Positions 8,546-16,006 of a DNA stretch of 64,000 nt are shown here, piece by piece. The stretch covers positions 62,001 through 126,000 of the forward strand of contig NZ_BJXB01000012.1 of the NCBI RefSeq assembly GCF_007990775.1, in the 5' to 3' direction. The notes under the pieces were generated by a model. That model was not told the DNA's origin. It did no database searches and saw only the letters and a list, made by a program, of their open reading frames with translations. The stretch comes from Deinococcus cellulosilyticus NBRC 106333 = KACC 11606. Lineage in GTDB: Bacteria > Deinococcota > Deinococci > Deinococcales > Deinococcaceae. How positions within the stretch are numbered: position 1 is the stretch's first letter; each line of letters starts with the position of its first letter. A program made the translations under genes and the position numbers.

Positions 8546-8941
8546 TTCTGTGATGTAAAACTTACCATCCGTCTCCCTCCAGTACAGGTAGGTGGGTTCA
8601 TCTGCCTGATGCTCTGGGCGTAGCTCTCTGTCCCCATCATCAAAGGGTTCAGTGAGCAGCACCCGACCATCTCTGAACTGCAAGTGGTCTGGAAACTTCA
8701 GGAAGTAAATCCGGTGAATGTAAATATCCCTGTCAAAGTAGGGGAATGATTCTTCATACGGCAGTCTTTTGGGATCTTCATGCAATGCCTGACAGATCCA
8801 GTAGCCGTCTTCAGGGGTGGCTTCTTCGCAGTTGTGTGCACCCAGTTCCATGCACTCGCTGAAAGAATCCCAGTCTTCCATTGTGCTTAGACCACTGATG
8901 ATTTTCTCTGTTACGTCTTTGATTTGAAGTTCTTCATTCAT
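8543..8941 (-). CDS. Hypothetical acidic protein, 132 aa
   Basis: I do not recognise the family. The product is acidic, rich in aromatic residues, and has no signal peptide or membrane helix. A TTGACA box 17 bases from TGCTACTTC lies just upstream, with only eight bases between the -10 box and the ATG, so the transcript is probably leaderless. It is in a minus-strand accessory patch between the lysis cassette and the truncated DUF1697 gene, and is probably a phage cargo (moron) gene. The promoter of its own supports expression independent of the late operon. Confidence 0.6.
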   Translation of the reverse strand: MNEELQIKDVTEKIISGLSTMEDWDSFSECMELGAHNCEEATPEDGYWICQALHEDPKRLPYEESFPYFDRDIYIHRIYFLKFPDHLQFRDGRVLLTEPFDDGDRELRPEHQADEPTYLYWRETDGKFYITE

Positions 8942-8949
8942 AATTTACT

Positions 8950-8978
8950 GAAGTAGCATACGATTTAAATTCTGTCAA
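8950..8978 (-). promoter_or_regulatory. Promoter of the 132-aa gene
   Basis: Read on the minus strand: TTGACA (8978-8973), 17-base spacer, TACTTC (8955-8950) with an upstream TGC that makes an extended -10. Eight bases separate the -10 box from the ATG at 8941. Confidence 0.55.
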
Positions 8979-8986
8979 TCTTAATG

Positions 8987-9015
8987 AAAAACTCAGGAGA
9001 TGATTTCTCCTGAGT
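8987..9015 (-). terminator. Intrinsic terminator of the 51-aa gene
   Basis: On the minus strand ACTCAGGAGA, loop AATCA, TCTCCTGAGT (perfect 10-bp stem, 8991-9015) is followed by TTTTC. It lies about 40 bases downstream of the short zipper gene and supports that gene as a real transcription unit. Confidence 0.75.
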
Positions 9016-9054
9016 GGTATTGTATTTTTCATGTGATCGATTTGATTTGTTCGA

Positions 9055-9210
9055 TCAGTCTTGCACACTGATCATGGACTTCTTGCGCAGACGCCTGGGG
9101 AGCTTGACCTTCAGGGCTTCCAGCAGCAGGCGCAACTCTGCATTCTCTTCTTCGAGCTCCTTGCACCGTTTGATCAGGAGTTCGGTCAAGTCCTCTTTCT
9201 TCTGAGCCAT
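9055..9210 (-). CDS. Leucine-zipper miniprotein, 51 aa
   Basis: Minus-strand ATG 9210 opens a 51-residue frame. After MAQKKEDL comes a clear heptad coil (residues 8-34, with runs such as LEEENAELRLLLEALK), then a basic patch PRRLRKK and a short tail. It looks like a dimerising helix with a nucleic-acid-binding end, similar in style to zipper segments of small phage regulators or transposase subunits; no family is recognised. A possible promoter (TTTACG, 16 bases, TACCCT) lies five bases before the ATG, and a strong terminator follows. The plus-strand frame over the same bases is serine-rich and looks like its shadow. Confidence 0.55.
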   Translation of the reverse strand: MAQKKEDLTELLIKRCKELEEENAELRLLLEALKVKLPRRLRKKSMISVQD

Positions 9211-9215
9211 ATCTC

Positions 9216-9243
9216 AGGGTAACAGTTTTGTCTTGGGCGTAAA
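9216..9243 (-). promoter_or_regulatory. Possible promoter of the 51-aa gene
   Basis: On the minus strand: TTTACG (9243-9238), 16-base spacer, TACCCT (9221-9216), then five bases to the ATG at 9210. The spacing matches a leaderless transcript. Confidence 0.35.
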
Positions 9244-9244
9244 G

Positions 9245-9290
9245 CCCTTTGCCCCCAGTCTGCCCCCCAAAGTGTCCAGCTTTGCCCCCC
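9245..9290 (-). repeat. G-run cluster with GGGGGCA(A/G)A repeats
   Basis: The minus strand carries G-runs of 6, 6, 5 and 3 bases (complement of C-runs at 9285-9290, 9263-9268, 9252-9256 and 9245-9247). The first three are each followed by CAAAG or CAGAC. It lies directly upstream of the -35 box of the zipper gene. A G-quadruplex is possible, although one loop would be 16 bases. Confidence 0.5.
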
Positions 9291-9331
9291 ATAACCAGTG
9301 ATCACCATTTTTTATCCAGCAATACACATGC

Positions 9332-9796
9332 GTGGGACACGACAAAAAAAGAAAAGACTGGGGCCACCAGTGGCAACCCCAGCGTCAGAGTGGCAACGTC
9401 ACGCTGAAGCATTCTGGAACAGCTGAAGCACTGGTCCAGCAGGTGCGGCAGGTCATTGAGGCACATTTCGGCTTTGAAGTGGGTGTGGTGGTCAGGGATG
9501 CAGGGGACTGGCAGCAGGTGGTCCAGCAGAACCCTTTTCTGGACCAGACAGAGCACCTGCATGTGGCTTTCCTGGGAAACACACCTTCAGACAGCCAGTT
9601 GAAAGCCTTGCAGGAGGCCCCGATCGGAGAGGACCGCTGGGGGCTGAAAGGGGACAACCTCTACCTGTTCTACCCAGATGGAACCGCAGGTGCCCTGCTC
9701 ACCCATGCGGTGCTGGAAAAGAAACTGAAGGTCTCTGCCACCGTCCGCAACTGGCGCACGGTCCTGAAGATCAGGGACATGCTGCTGGAAAGTTGA
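9332..9796 (+). pseudogene. DUF1697 gene lacking its N-terminus
   Basis: From residue 18 on (RQSGNVTL) the protein follows the DUF1697 pattern closely: QSGNV, the FGFEVGVVVR strand, QQNPF, the LHVAFL strand and the C-terminal RNWRTVLK helix. Family members begin about 45 residues earlier with a conserved LLRGINVGG segment. Here that part is absent and replaced by an unrelated lysine- and tryptophan-rich lead (MGHDKKRKDWGHQ). I therefore read it as a gene cut near base 9385. The cut coincides with the end of the phage genes, so integration into this gene is likely. A new start making a shortened but expressed protein cannot be excluded. Confidence 0.65.
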
Positions 9797-9853
9797 AACC
9801 TGCTTAGGTCAAATGGGTGATCCAGAGTCCATTTTAGACAACTACACTGGGTC

Positions 9854-10804
9854 ATGGCCGATTCTCTCCTGCAGCGCATTGAAGACGAACTGGGCGTGCC
9901 TGATCCTGTGGGCCTGCTGTCCCGGCTTTCCCTGACCGACCTGACCTCCCTGCTGCTGGAGGTTTACCGTCAGAAAGCAGACCAGCGCACGCCTGCACAG
10001 GTGCTGGAGGAGTACCAGCAGAGCCGTTTTGTGCGTCCCGCGAAAGTCCATCCGGTCCGCATGCTGGAATGGGAAAAAACCGTGCTGTCCAGTTTGCCTT
10101 CGGAGGTGGAACCTCTGGTGCTCTCCCCTGTGGCCCCTCTGGGCACCTGTTCGGTGGTTGCAGCGGTGGACCAGAACTGGTCGGTGTCCACCGTGCGCGG
10201 GAATGAAGTGGTGTCGGATGCAACCAATGTTCTGGCCCTTGAAGCATGTATCAGGCGCAAAACATTGCTGAAGGAGAACCCAAAATCCAGTGAAGTGGTG
10301 CATCTGGCCACCAGCCAACGCATGCTGAGGCCCCAGTTTTACAACCAGCCTGGGCAGATTCCCCACTTCAACCTGTTTTGCATGGTCAGTGCTGGACGGG
10401 ATCAGGGAAACTCAACATTTGAACACCAGGCCTTGCTGTTGCACCTCAGAACCATGCTGCAGGCCCTGAGGCGTCACTGGACTGAACTTCACCCACTGAA
10501 ACTGACGGTGAGTGATTTTTCAGGAAAAACCAGAGCCCTGCTCACCGAAGAACGCATTTTTCAGCCCCTGCTGCAGGAATTTTCGGCACTGGAGTGCCAG
10601 CATGATCCAGACCGCACCCACGCACGGAATTACTACACAGGATTGTGTTTTCACCTCTATGCCCTGCCAGATGGTGCAGATCAGGTCTTCCTGGCCGATG
10701 GTGGCGAGGTGAAGTGGAGCCAGACCCTGCTCAGCAACAGCAAAGAGCGCATGCTGATCAGTGGTCTGGGAGGAGATCGGGTGGTCAGGCTGGCGCAACT
10801 GTAA
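9854..10804 (+). CDS. Conserved hypothetical protein, 316 aa
   Basis: I do not recognise a named family. The protein is soluble, without signal peptide or membrane helix. A central stretch (PLGTCSVVAAVDQNW, then a threonine- and valine-rich segment and ATNVLALEACIRR) has the feel of a nucleotide-binding or class II synthetase-like core, but I cannot confirm this. The box TACACT lies five bases before the ATG, so the mRNA is probably leaderless. It is the first intact host-type gene after the phage boundary, and the next gene has its own leaderless-type promoter. Confidence 0.6.
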   Translation: MADSLLQRIEDELGVPDPVGLLSRLSLTDLTSLLLEVYRQKADQRTPAQVLEEYQQSRFVRPAKVHPVRMLEWEKTVLSSLPSEVEPLVLSPVAPLGTCSVVAAVDQNWSVSTVRGNEVVSDATNVLALEACIRRKTLLKENPKSSEVVHLATSQRMLRPQFYNQPGQIPHFNLFCMVSAGRDQGNSTFEHQALLLHLRTMLQALRRHWTELHPLKLTVSDFSGKTRALLTEERIFQPLLQEFSALECQHDPDRTHARNYYTGLCFHLYALPDGADQVFLADGGEVKWSQTLLSNSKERMLISGLGGDRVVRLAQL

Positions 10805-10842
10805 CACAGGCACTCGAATAGGGTTCTGGACTACAATGGAGT

Positions 10843-11838
10843 ATGGAAAGCCTGCAGTTGCCGAAATTGCCTGCTGAGGTCGCGCAAGCACGGATTCTGC
10901 TGTATGGTTCGTCTGATTCAGGGACCCTGAGCCTGCAGGCCCTGCTGCAAGAGGAAGGTTTTCAGAAGGTGCAGTTGACCCTGGATCTGGATGAACTGGA
11001 AGCTCCGCCTCTGGTGGATTATCCTGCCCTGATCATTGCTGCCCCCTCTTTTCGGCACACTGCTCGATTGCGGGAACTCTGGGTGCAGCTCCGGTATCCT
11101 CCAGGGCTTCTGATCGTGGATGACCTGAGCACGTCTGAGCAGGTGTTTTCCACCGTTCTGCCAGCACAGGTGCAGGGGCAGTTGCGGCACCGCCAGCTGC
11201 AGCACACCTACAGCCAGCTTGGGATCATCTCAGTTCCGGAGTGTGTTTTCCTGCATGAGGTCAGTGGACTGGTGGAGGCCCTGCTGCAGTTCAATCCGCC
11301 TGCAGAACATGAAGTGCATGCGGCAGACCGGGTGGGACGCATTGCGGAGCACCTCGCCCTTTGCTGTGGTTTTTCTGCATCAGAAGCCAGCCTGCTGTCT
11401 AAAGCTGCCCTGCTGCATGATTTTGGCAAGGTGTTTGTTCCTGCTTCGATCCTGAAGAAACCTGGAATGTTGAGCGTGGGTGAATTTGAAGTGATCAAAG
11501 GGCACACCCTGCTGGGCCATCAGGTGCTGAAAAGACAGCCTGGACAGGTGTTTCAGGATGCGGCCACCATTGCCCTTTCCCACCATGAGAGGTGGGACGG
11601 CAGAGGCTACCCCCAGGGGCTCTGTGGTCAAGACATTCCATTGATGGCCCGTCTGGTCACCCTGGCAGACGTGATGGATGCCCTGCTGTCCGAGAGAAGC
11701 TACAAACCCGCATGGTCGGTGCAGGATGCCCTGAGTTTCATGCAAATGCAAAGTGGGAGTGCCTTTGATCCTGATCTGGTGATCCATTTGCTGCATCTGC
11801 CCACAGAGGTGTTCGCCGAAGATGTGCAAGTTCACTGA
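10843..11838 (+). CDS. HD-GYP domain protein with degenerate receiver-like N-terminus, 331 aa
   Basis: Residues 15-130 have the length and alternating pattern of a response-regulator receiver (LLIVDDLST near 89-97), but a clear phosphoacceptor site is missing. Residues 155-320 form an HD-GYP domain: HDFGK at 192-196, H221, HHERWDGRGYP at 247-257 and LADVMDAL at 274-281. HD-GYP enzymes hydrolyse cyclic di-GMP, so this protein probably opposes the GGDEF enzymes encoded at 54.8-58.5 kb. TACAAT lies five bases upstream of the ATG, again suggesting a leaderless transcript. No partner histidine kinase is adjacent. Confidence 0.8.
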   Translation: MESLQLPKLPAEVAQARILLYGSSDSGTLSLQALLQEEGFQKVQLTLDLDELEAPPLVDYPALIIAAPSFRHTARLRELWVQLRYPPGLLIVDDLSTSEQVFSTVLPAQVQGQLRHRQLQHTYSQLGIISVPECVFLHEVSGLVEALLQFNPPAEHEVHAADRVGRIAEHLALCCGFSASEASLLSKAALLHDFGKVFVPASILKKPGMLSVGEFEVIKGHTLLGHQVLKRQPGQVFQDAATIALSHHERWDGRGYPQGLCGQDIPLMARLVTLADVMDALLSERSYKPAWSVQDALSFMQMQSGSAFDPDLVIHLLHLPTEVFAEDVQVH

Positions 11839-11848
11839 GGCCTCAACG

Positions 11849-11870
11849 AAAAGGGACCCCGAAGGGTCCC
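11849..11870 (-). terminator. Intrinsic terminator of the GH74 gene
   Basis: On the minus strand GGGACCC, loop TTCG, GGGTCCC is followed by TTTTCGTT. It lies 16 bases past the GH74 stop. The same hairpin may also slow transcription of the convergent HD-GYP gene, but it lacks a T-tract in that direction. Confidence 0.85.
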
Positions 11871-11886
11871 CTGTTGCAGCCTGCTC

Positions 11887-14181
11887 TTATTTGATGTCGC
11901 CGTACACGATGCCGTACCCGTTGGTCCCGATGTACACACGCCCATAGACCCTGGGGTCTCCGGTGATGGCACTGTTGGTGGAGCCAAACTGGTGCTGGGC
12001 ATCGTTGATGTGCACCCAGGTCTGGCCTCCATCGTCTGAGCGGTAGAAGCCCTGCTTGCCGTCCACTGCTCCGGTGATGTAAATGGCCATGTCATCTTTT
12101 CCAGGTGCAGCTTTGCCAAAACCAATCACGTTGGCGGTATCGACCAGATCCAGTTTCTTGAAGCTGGCGCCACCATCGGTGGAGTGGAAAAGGCCACGCT
12201 TGCCAGCCGCAATCCACAGGTCTTTTTCTTGCCCGGGGACGGTCTGGATGTAGACCGATTCGTCCTTGCGGGTTCCCAGACCGTGCGGCAGGTTCTGGGC
12301 TTCAGGGATGGTGAAGGTCTTGCCTCCATCGATGCTCACGTAGAGTTCTCCTTTTGAAAATGCATAGAACCGCTGGTCATTTTCACGGTCAGAGACCACT
12401 GTTGCACTGCCTTCAGGCAGACCTGCTGAGGCGGTCCAGGTGTCGCCATTGTTGGTGGAATAAGAGACTTTTGCACCACCAGGGGACCAGAGCACGGTTT
12501 TGCCTTCTGCAGACAGGGCCAGATTGCCTCCCCCATTGGTTCCAGCCGGAGTGGTCTTGCCGTTGGTCCAGGTCTCGCCCCCATCGGCGCTGTAAGCAAA
12601 GAAAGCACCACCGTTGCCCACCCGCACCATCAGGTCAGGGTTCTTCTCGGCGTAATCCAGACTGGTGTTGCTGCCAGGGAGGGGGTTGGCGATCATCTTC
12701 TGGGGCACTTTGGTCAGATCGTCATGTTTGAAACCTGCAATGTCTCCGAGGGCAGAGTACAGGTTGGCCCCTTTTGGCGGGCTGATCAGGTCCAGCACAG
12801 CGGTTTCTTCAATGCCCTGCGCCATCACTTTCAGGTCAATTTTGTTCCCTTTGTCCCATTCGGTCAGGTTGGTTGACCCAAAAACCGTTGCCCCCGTCCC
12901 GTACATCATCCGGTTGGAGTCAAAGGGGTCGATTTCCAGGTCATCCACCATCCAGCCCACCTTGACCATCGGTTCTGGATCTTTGGGCACAGTGGCCCCG
13001 AAGTTCAGCCAGGGTGCGCCACTGCTGTCCATGTTGTAACGGAAAGTGCGTTCAGGATAATTTCCCCAGTCCCAGATGCGGGTCCAGGTCTTGCCGTAAT
13101 CGGTGGAACGGAAAAGGATGGTGTCTGGCCACCAGGCATTCAGTGCGGCGACCATCAGGGTTCCAGGCTTCTGGCGATCAAGGGCAAGCCCACCATATCC
13201 CCAGTTCTTGTCCGTGACCGTGGCAGGGAAGGGGTTGATGTTGGTCCATTCACCGGTTCTGGTGTTCAGTTTCCAGACGTCTCCCTTTTCACCGTCATAA
13301 GGGCCTGCCCCGTCACTGTAGGTGATATACAGGTTGCCCTCGCTGTCGAGTTCTCCGTGGTGGGGCAGGAATCCGGTGGGTTGACCGGGAACCTCCTGCC
13401 AGGTGGCTCCACCGTCCTTGCTCTGGTACAGGGGATGGGCCTTGTCTGCCACACCCACATAAAGGGTTTTGGTGGCGTTTCCGGCGGTGCTGCTGGATTT
13501 GTCGAAGGTGATCCACACCACCCCGATTTTGTCACCAGAGTAAGGGTTGCCGGGCTCTGGAATGTAGTCCCCTGTCACAGGGAAGCTGTCCACCTTGCTC
13601 CAGGTGACGCCATAATCGGTGCTGCGCCACAAACCATTGCCACTTCTGGCCCCCAGGTACAGGATGCTGTTCTTGTTGGGGTCGATGGAAAGGCGCTCTC
13701 CCATGCCGCGACCCGGCATGTTGCCCCCCATCTTGAAGGGCAGGTCGGTTTTCTGCCAGGTGTCGCCCCGGTCACTCGACCTCAGGATCGCCCCATTGTT
13801 GGGGTCCCAGTCATTGGTGTAGGTCCCGACGGCAAGGTACACCCGGTTAGGGTCTACGGGGTCGGTGGCAAGACTGTCCACACCAGAAAGGCCCCAGTTG
13901 TCTGCCCCGACCCAGTTGAGGAGCTGAATCCAGCGTCCTGACGCTTTGTCCCAGCGGTACGCTCCACCAATGTCGGTTCTGGCGTAGATCAGGTCCTTCT
14001 CGCTCTGGTTGAAGATGATTCCAGGGACGTAGCCTCCACCAACAATTTCCACATTGCGCCAGTTGTAGGCCTGGGTGGTCACTTTTGCAGGGGGAACGGT
14101 CAGGTTCGCACAACCGACAGTTCCGGTCAGCAGGCTCAGGGCGATCAGGGAAAATCGAACACTCCGGGTCAATTTCAGCAT
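11887..14181 (-). CDS. GH74 xyloglucanase lipoprotein, 764 aa
   Basis: The frame opens 13 codons earlier, but ATG 14181 gives a proper lipoprotein signal (MLKLTRSV, hydrophobic core, lipobox TVGC, Cys near residue 24). The mature protein has the GH74 double seven-bladed propeller: the hallmark IYARTDIGGAYRWD near its start and many Asp-box/BNR turns such as SSDRGDTW, STDYGVTW and SADGGETW. GH74 enzymes cut the beta-1,4-glucan backbone of xyloglucan. As a lipoprotein it would work at the cell surface and release oligosaccharides. A minus-strand promoter with the palindrome shared with the GH31 gene lies 250 bases upstream, joining both to one regulon. Confidence 0.88.
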   Translation of the reverse strand: MLKLTRSVRFSLIALSLLTGTVGCANLTVPPAKVTTQAYNWRNVEIVGGGYVPGIIFNQSEKDLIYARTDIGGAYRWDKASGRWIQLLNWVGADNWGLSGVDSLATDPVDPNRVYLAVGTYTNDWDPNNGAILRSSDRGDTWQKTDLPFKMGGNMPGRGMGERLSIDPNKNSILYLGARSGNGLWRSTDYGVTWSKVDSFPVTGDYIPEPGNPYSGDKIGVVWITFDKSSSTAGNATKTLYVGVADKAHPLYQSKDGGATWQEVPGQPTGFLPHHGELDSEGNLYITYSDGAGPYDGEKGDVWKLNTRTGEWTNINPFPATVTDKNWGYGGLALDRQKPGTLMVAALNAWWPDTILFRSTDYGKTWTRIWDWGNYPERTFRYNMDSSGAPWLNFGATVPKDPEPMVKVGWMVDDLEIDPFDSNRMMYGTGATVFGSTNLTEWDKGNKIDLKVMAQGIEETAVLDLISPPKGANLYSALGDIAGFKHDDLTKVPQKMIANPLPGSNTSLDYAEKNPDLMVRVGNGGAFFAYSADGGETWTNGKTTPAGTNGGGNLALSAEGKTVLWSPGGAKVSYSTNNGDTWTASAGLPEGSATVVSDRENDQRFYAFSKGELYVSIDGGKTFTIPEAQNLPHGLGTRKDESVYIQTVPGQEKDLWIAAGKRGLFHSTDGGASFKKLDLVDTANVIGFGKAAPGKDDMAIYITGAVDGKQGFYRSDDGGQTWVHINDAQHQFGSTNSAITGDPRVYGRVYIGTNGYGIVYGDIK

Positions 14182-14428
14182 GGTCAACTCCTTACAGAAG
14201 ACAAAAAGACATGGACGCACCCACCAGATGCAAAATCTGGCAGCTGTTCCAGGATTTCAAGGCATGAGAACCCTCTCAGACAGCAATCACAGGTCTGATG
14301 AAGCAAGGTGTGAATGTGGAGATCAATCCAGAGATTGGGTCAGGCGTACCTCCAGTAGGGTTGGGCTGCCAGGGGTCCAGCAGTAGAGATCCAGGGCGTG
14401 ATGGGTTGTGGGCAGGTTGATGGATTTA
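14182..14428 (-). other. Long 5' leader of the GH74 gene
   Basis: About 240 bases lie between the predicted promoter and the GH74 start. I see AAGGAGTTGACC just before ATG 14181 as the ribosome binding site, and no small gene, riboswitch signature or strong hairpin that I can support. Confidence 0.4.
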
Positions 14429-14457
14429 TCTTATGGTCGAATCGATTCGAATGTCAA
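14429..14457 (-). promoter_or_regulatory. GH74 promoter with LacI-type operator
   Basis: On the minus strand: TTGACA (14457-14452), exactly 17 bases, ATAAGA (14434-14429). The spacer contains the perfect palindrome TCGAATCGATTCGA (14437-14450). A repressor bound there would block polymerase directly. The same palindrome lies in the same position in the GH31 promoter at 61166. Confidence 0.8.
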
Positions 14458-14504
14458 GGGGAGGGTTACACACTTGACTGGCAACCATGTGGCCATGCCC
14501 TGCA

Positions 14505-14536
14505 CAACAAAACACCCCCCAGAAAACCGGAGGGTG
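14505..14536 (-). terminator. Intrinsic terminator of the micro-peptide unit
   Basis: On the minus strand CACCCTCC, loop GGTTTTCT, GGGGGGTG (8-bp stem, one G-U pair) is followed by TTTTGTTG. It lies 32 bases after the stop of the second small peptide gene and closes that transcription unit before the GH74 promoter. Confidence 0.75.
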
Positions 14537-14568
14537 CCTGTGTGGAGTGGAGATGGAACCCTGAACGC

Positions 14569-14679
14569 TCAGGGAGAGTGGGTAACAGGTGGATCGGTGA
14601 AGGTCCCTGTCCAGGTGTAACCTGCCAGAGCAGAACCCCCAAATACAAACAACAGCAGAACAACGATGCGTTTCTTCAA
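14569..14679 (-). CDS. Secreted micro-peptide precursor B, 36 aa
   Basis: The start is TTG 14679, one base after the stop of the preceding micro-gene, with GGAGG eight bases upstream. The precursor has MKKR, a hydrophobic core (IVVLLLFVF) and a signal peptidase I site SALA, leaving the mature peptide GYTWTGTFTDPPVTHSP of 17 residues. No known family is recognised. Its mature part shares the Y-T-W theme of its neighbour (SYQTWGG). It is followed by a terminator, so the two peptides form a unit. Export is inferred from the signal sequence; a role as signal, pheromone or envelope peptide is open. Confidence 0.55.
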   Translation of the reverse strand: MKKRIVVLLLFVFGGSALAGYTWTGTFTDPPVTHSP

Positions 14680-14680
14680 A

Positions 14681-14770
14681 TCAACCTCCCCAGGTCTGGT
14701 AACTTGCCAGCGCAGGGTTTGCAGCCAGGGCTGCAACAGCAAGCAAAAGCAACGTGATTTTCTGTTTCAT
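14681..14770 (-). CDS. Secreted micro-peptide precursor A, 29 aa
   Basis: ATG 14770 follows an excellent ribosome binding site (AAGGAGGTCACC). The 29 residues are almost entirely signal peptide: MKQK, a leucine/alanine core and the site PALA, leaving the seven-residue mature peptide SYQTWGG. It is translated just ahead of precursor B, with one base between stop and start. The perfect Shine-Dalgarno sequence, the tandem arrangement of two signal-bearing frames and the terminator downstream argue against chance. No known family is recognised. Bacterial peptide pheromones are of this size, but no receptor gene is visible next to it. Confidence 0.55.
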   Translation of the reverse strand: MKQKITLLLLAVAALAANPALASYQTWGG

Positions 14771-14898
14771 GGTGACCTCCTTCATCAGGAAAAGAATTCC
14801 CTCCCAGAGCGCTGTGAGGCCACTCTGACAGGGATGTCCTGATCCTAGACGGACTGACGGTGAAATGGCAGGCCAGATTTCACTGTTGCCAGACAGGC
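14771..14898 (-). promoter_or_regulatory. Spacer upstream of the micro-peptide genes
   Basis: The 128 bases between the MDR gene stop and micro-peptide A must hold the promoter of the peptide unit, or the unit is read from the MDR gene. A minus-strand TAGGAT at about 14844-14849 is the best -10 candidate; no good -35 box is seen. Confidence 0.3.
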
Positions 14899-15924
14899 TC
14901 AGCTGGAATGGCTGACCGTGACCACCACACTCCCACGTTTGCGTCCGGTGTCCGCGTAATGGTGGGCCGCTGCAATCTGGTCCAGGGAATACTGGCGGTC
15001 GATCACAGGTTTCAGCTTGCCTTCCTGTGCGAGCTTTGCCAGCAACTGCACGTCCTCCTGACGTTCAGTGGTCGGTCCAGCAATCACCTTGATGCCACTG
15101 GTCATCCCCTGCCAGGGGCCTGACAGCATCTGGGCAAGGGTCGCAAGCACCAGGAGCAGACGGCCCCCTTTGCGAAGTGCAGGTTTGCTGCGGGCAAAAG
15201 GGGCTGTGCCCACCGTGTCCATGATCAGATCGTAGGTTTCTCCAGTGGAAGCGAAGTCTGCTCTGGTGTAATCGATCACCCTGTGGGCACCCAGCGAACG
15301 GACCAGATTTGCATTTGCACCGCTGCACACTGCTGTCACCTCTGCACCGAAGTGATGCGCCAGTTGCACTGCAGCCACACCCACTGCACCAGAAGCTCCG
15401 TTGATCAGCACCCTGTCTCCTGCTTTAAGCTTGCCCCGTCTGAAGAAATCCAGTGCTGTGGTGCCACCAAAAGGGAGAGAAGCAGCCTGTTCATGGGTCA
15501 GGTTTGAGGCGATGTGGGCAAGGGCTCCAGTCTCTGGCAGGCACCTGTACTGGGCGTGACAGCCCATTCCCATTCCAGTCATCCCAAAAACCCGGTCTCC
15601 TGCCCGAAATCGGGTGACATTTTTGCCCACCTTTTCGATTTCACCTGCAAACTCAACCCCCAGCACAGGCTGTCTTGGCCGATTCACCCCTGAAACCAGA
15701 CGCATGATCAGGCCAAAACCCGCAGGGGTTTTGAGGGCACGCATCCTGCAATCTGCAGAGGTGACTGTGGTGGCGTGAATCTTGATCAGAACCTCATTGT
15801 CCTCTGGCTCCGGTCTGGGAACATCGGTCAATCGAAGAACGTCGGGAGGACCATACTCCTCGCGCACGACGGCTTTCATGGTCCTGGCACTGGTGCTGAT
15901 GCTGGGGTTCTGTGTGGTGGTCAT
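14899..15924 (-). CDS. Zinc-free MDR oxidoreductase (quinone reductase-like), 341 aa
   Basis: The protein follows the medium-chain dehydrogenase/reductase fold: a GroES-like N-terminus with YGPPDVLRLTDVPRPEP, then LGVEFAGEIEKVG, GDRVFG, and a Rossmann motif INGASGAVGVAAVQLA. The structural cysteines of zinc alcohol dehydrogenases are absent, so it belongs to the NAD(P)H-dependent quinone oxidoreductase/zeta-crystallin group. ATG 15924 has AGGAGAGGCC upstream. It is divergent from a TetR-family gene, and its promoter carries two identical operators, so it is probably induced by an electrophilic or quinone-like compound sensed by that regulator. Confidence 0.85.
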   Translation of the reverse strand: MTTTQNPSISTSARTMKAVVREEYGPPDVLRLTDVPRPEPEDNEVLIKIHATTVTSADCRMRALKTPAGFGLIMRLVSGVNRPRQPVLGVEFAGEIEKVGKNVTRFRAGDRVFGMTGMGMGCHAQYRCLPETGALAHIASNLTHEQAASLPFGGTTALDFFRRGKLKAGDRVLINGASGAVGVAAVQLAHHFGAEVTAVCSGANANLVRSLGAHRVIDYTRADFASTGETYDLIMDTVGTAPFARSKPALRKGGRLLLVLATLAQMLSGPWQGMTSGIKVIAGPTTERQEDVQLLAKLAQEGKLKPVIDRQYSLDQIAAAHHYADTGRKRGSVVVTVSHSS

Positions 15925-15940
15925 GGCCTCTCCTCATTGC

Positions 15941-15993
15941 CTTACGTTGTAAGGTTATAGCATCAGCGTAGCCTTACGTTGTAAGATTGTCAA
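15941..15993. promoter_or_regulatory. Divergent promoter region with two TetR operators
   Basis: Two identical inverted repeats, CTTACGTTGTAAG, lie at 15941-15953 and 15973-15985, exactly 32 bases apart (three helical turns). A minus-strand promoter for the MDR gene is TTGACA (15993-15988), 17 bases, TACGCT (15970-15965); the second operator sits in its spacer. The first lies where the TetR gene promoter would be covered. Confidence 0.8.
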
Positions 15994-16006
15994 GAGAAAC
16001 GGACAC

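Noticed and set aside
9029..9292. An 87-codon minus-strand frame over the zipper gene
   Set aside because: It is Gly/Arg/Pro-rich and out of phase with the clear leucine-zipper frame, which has a fitting promoter and terminator.
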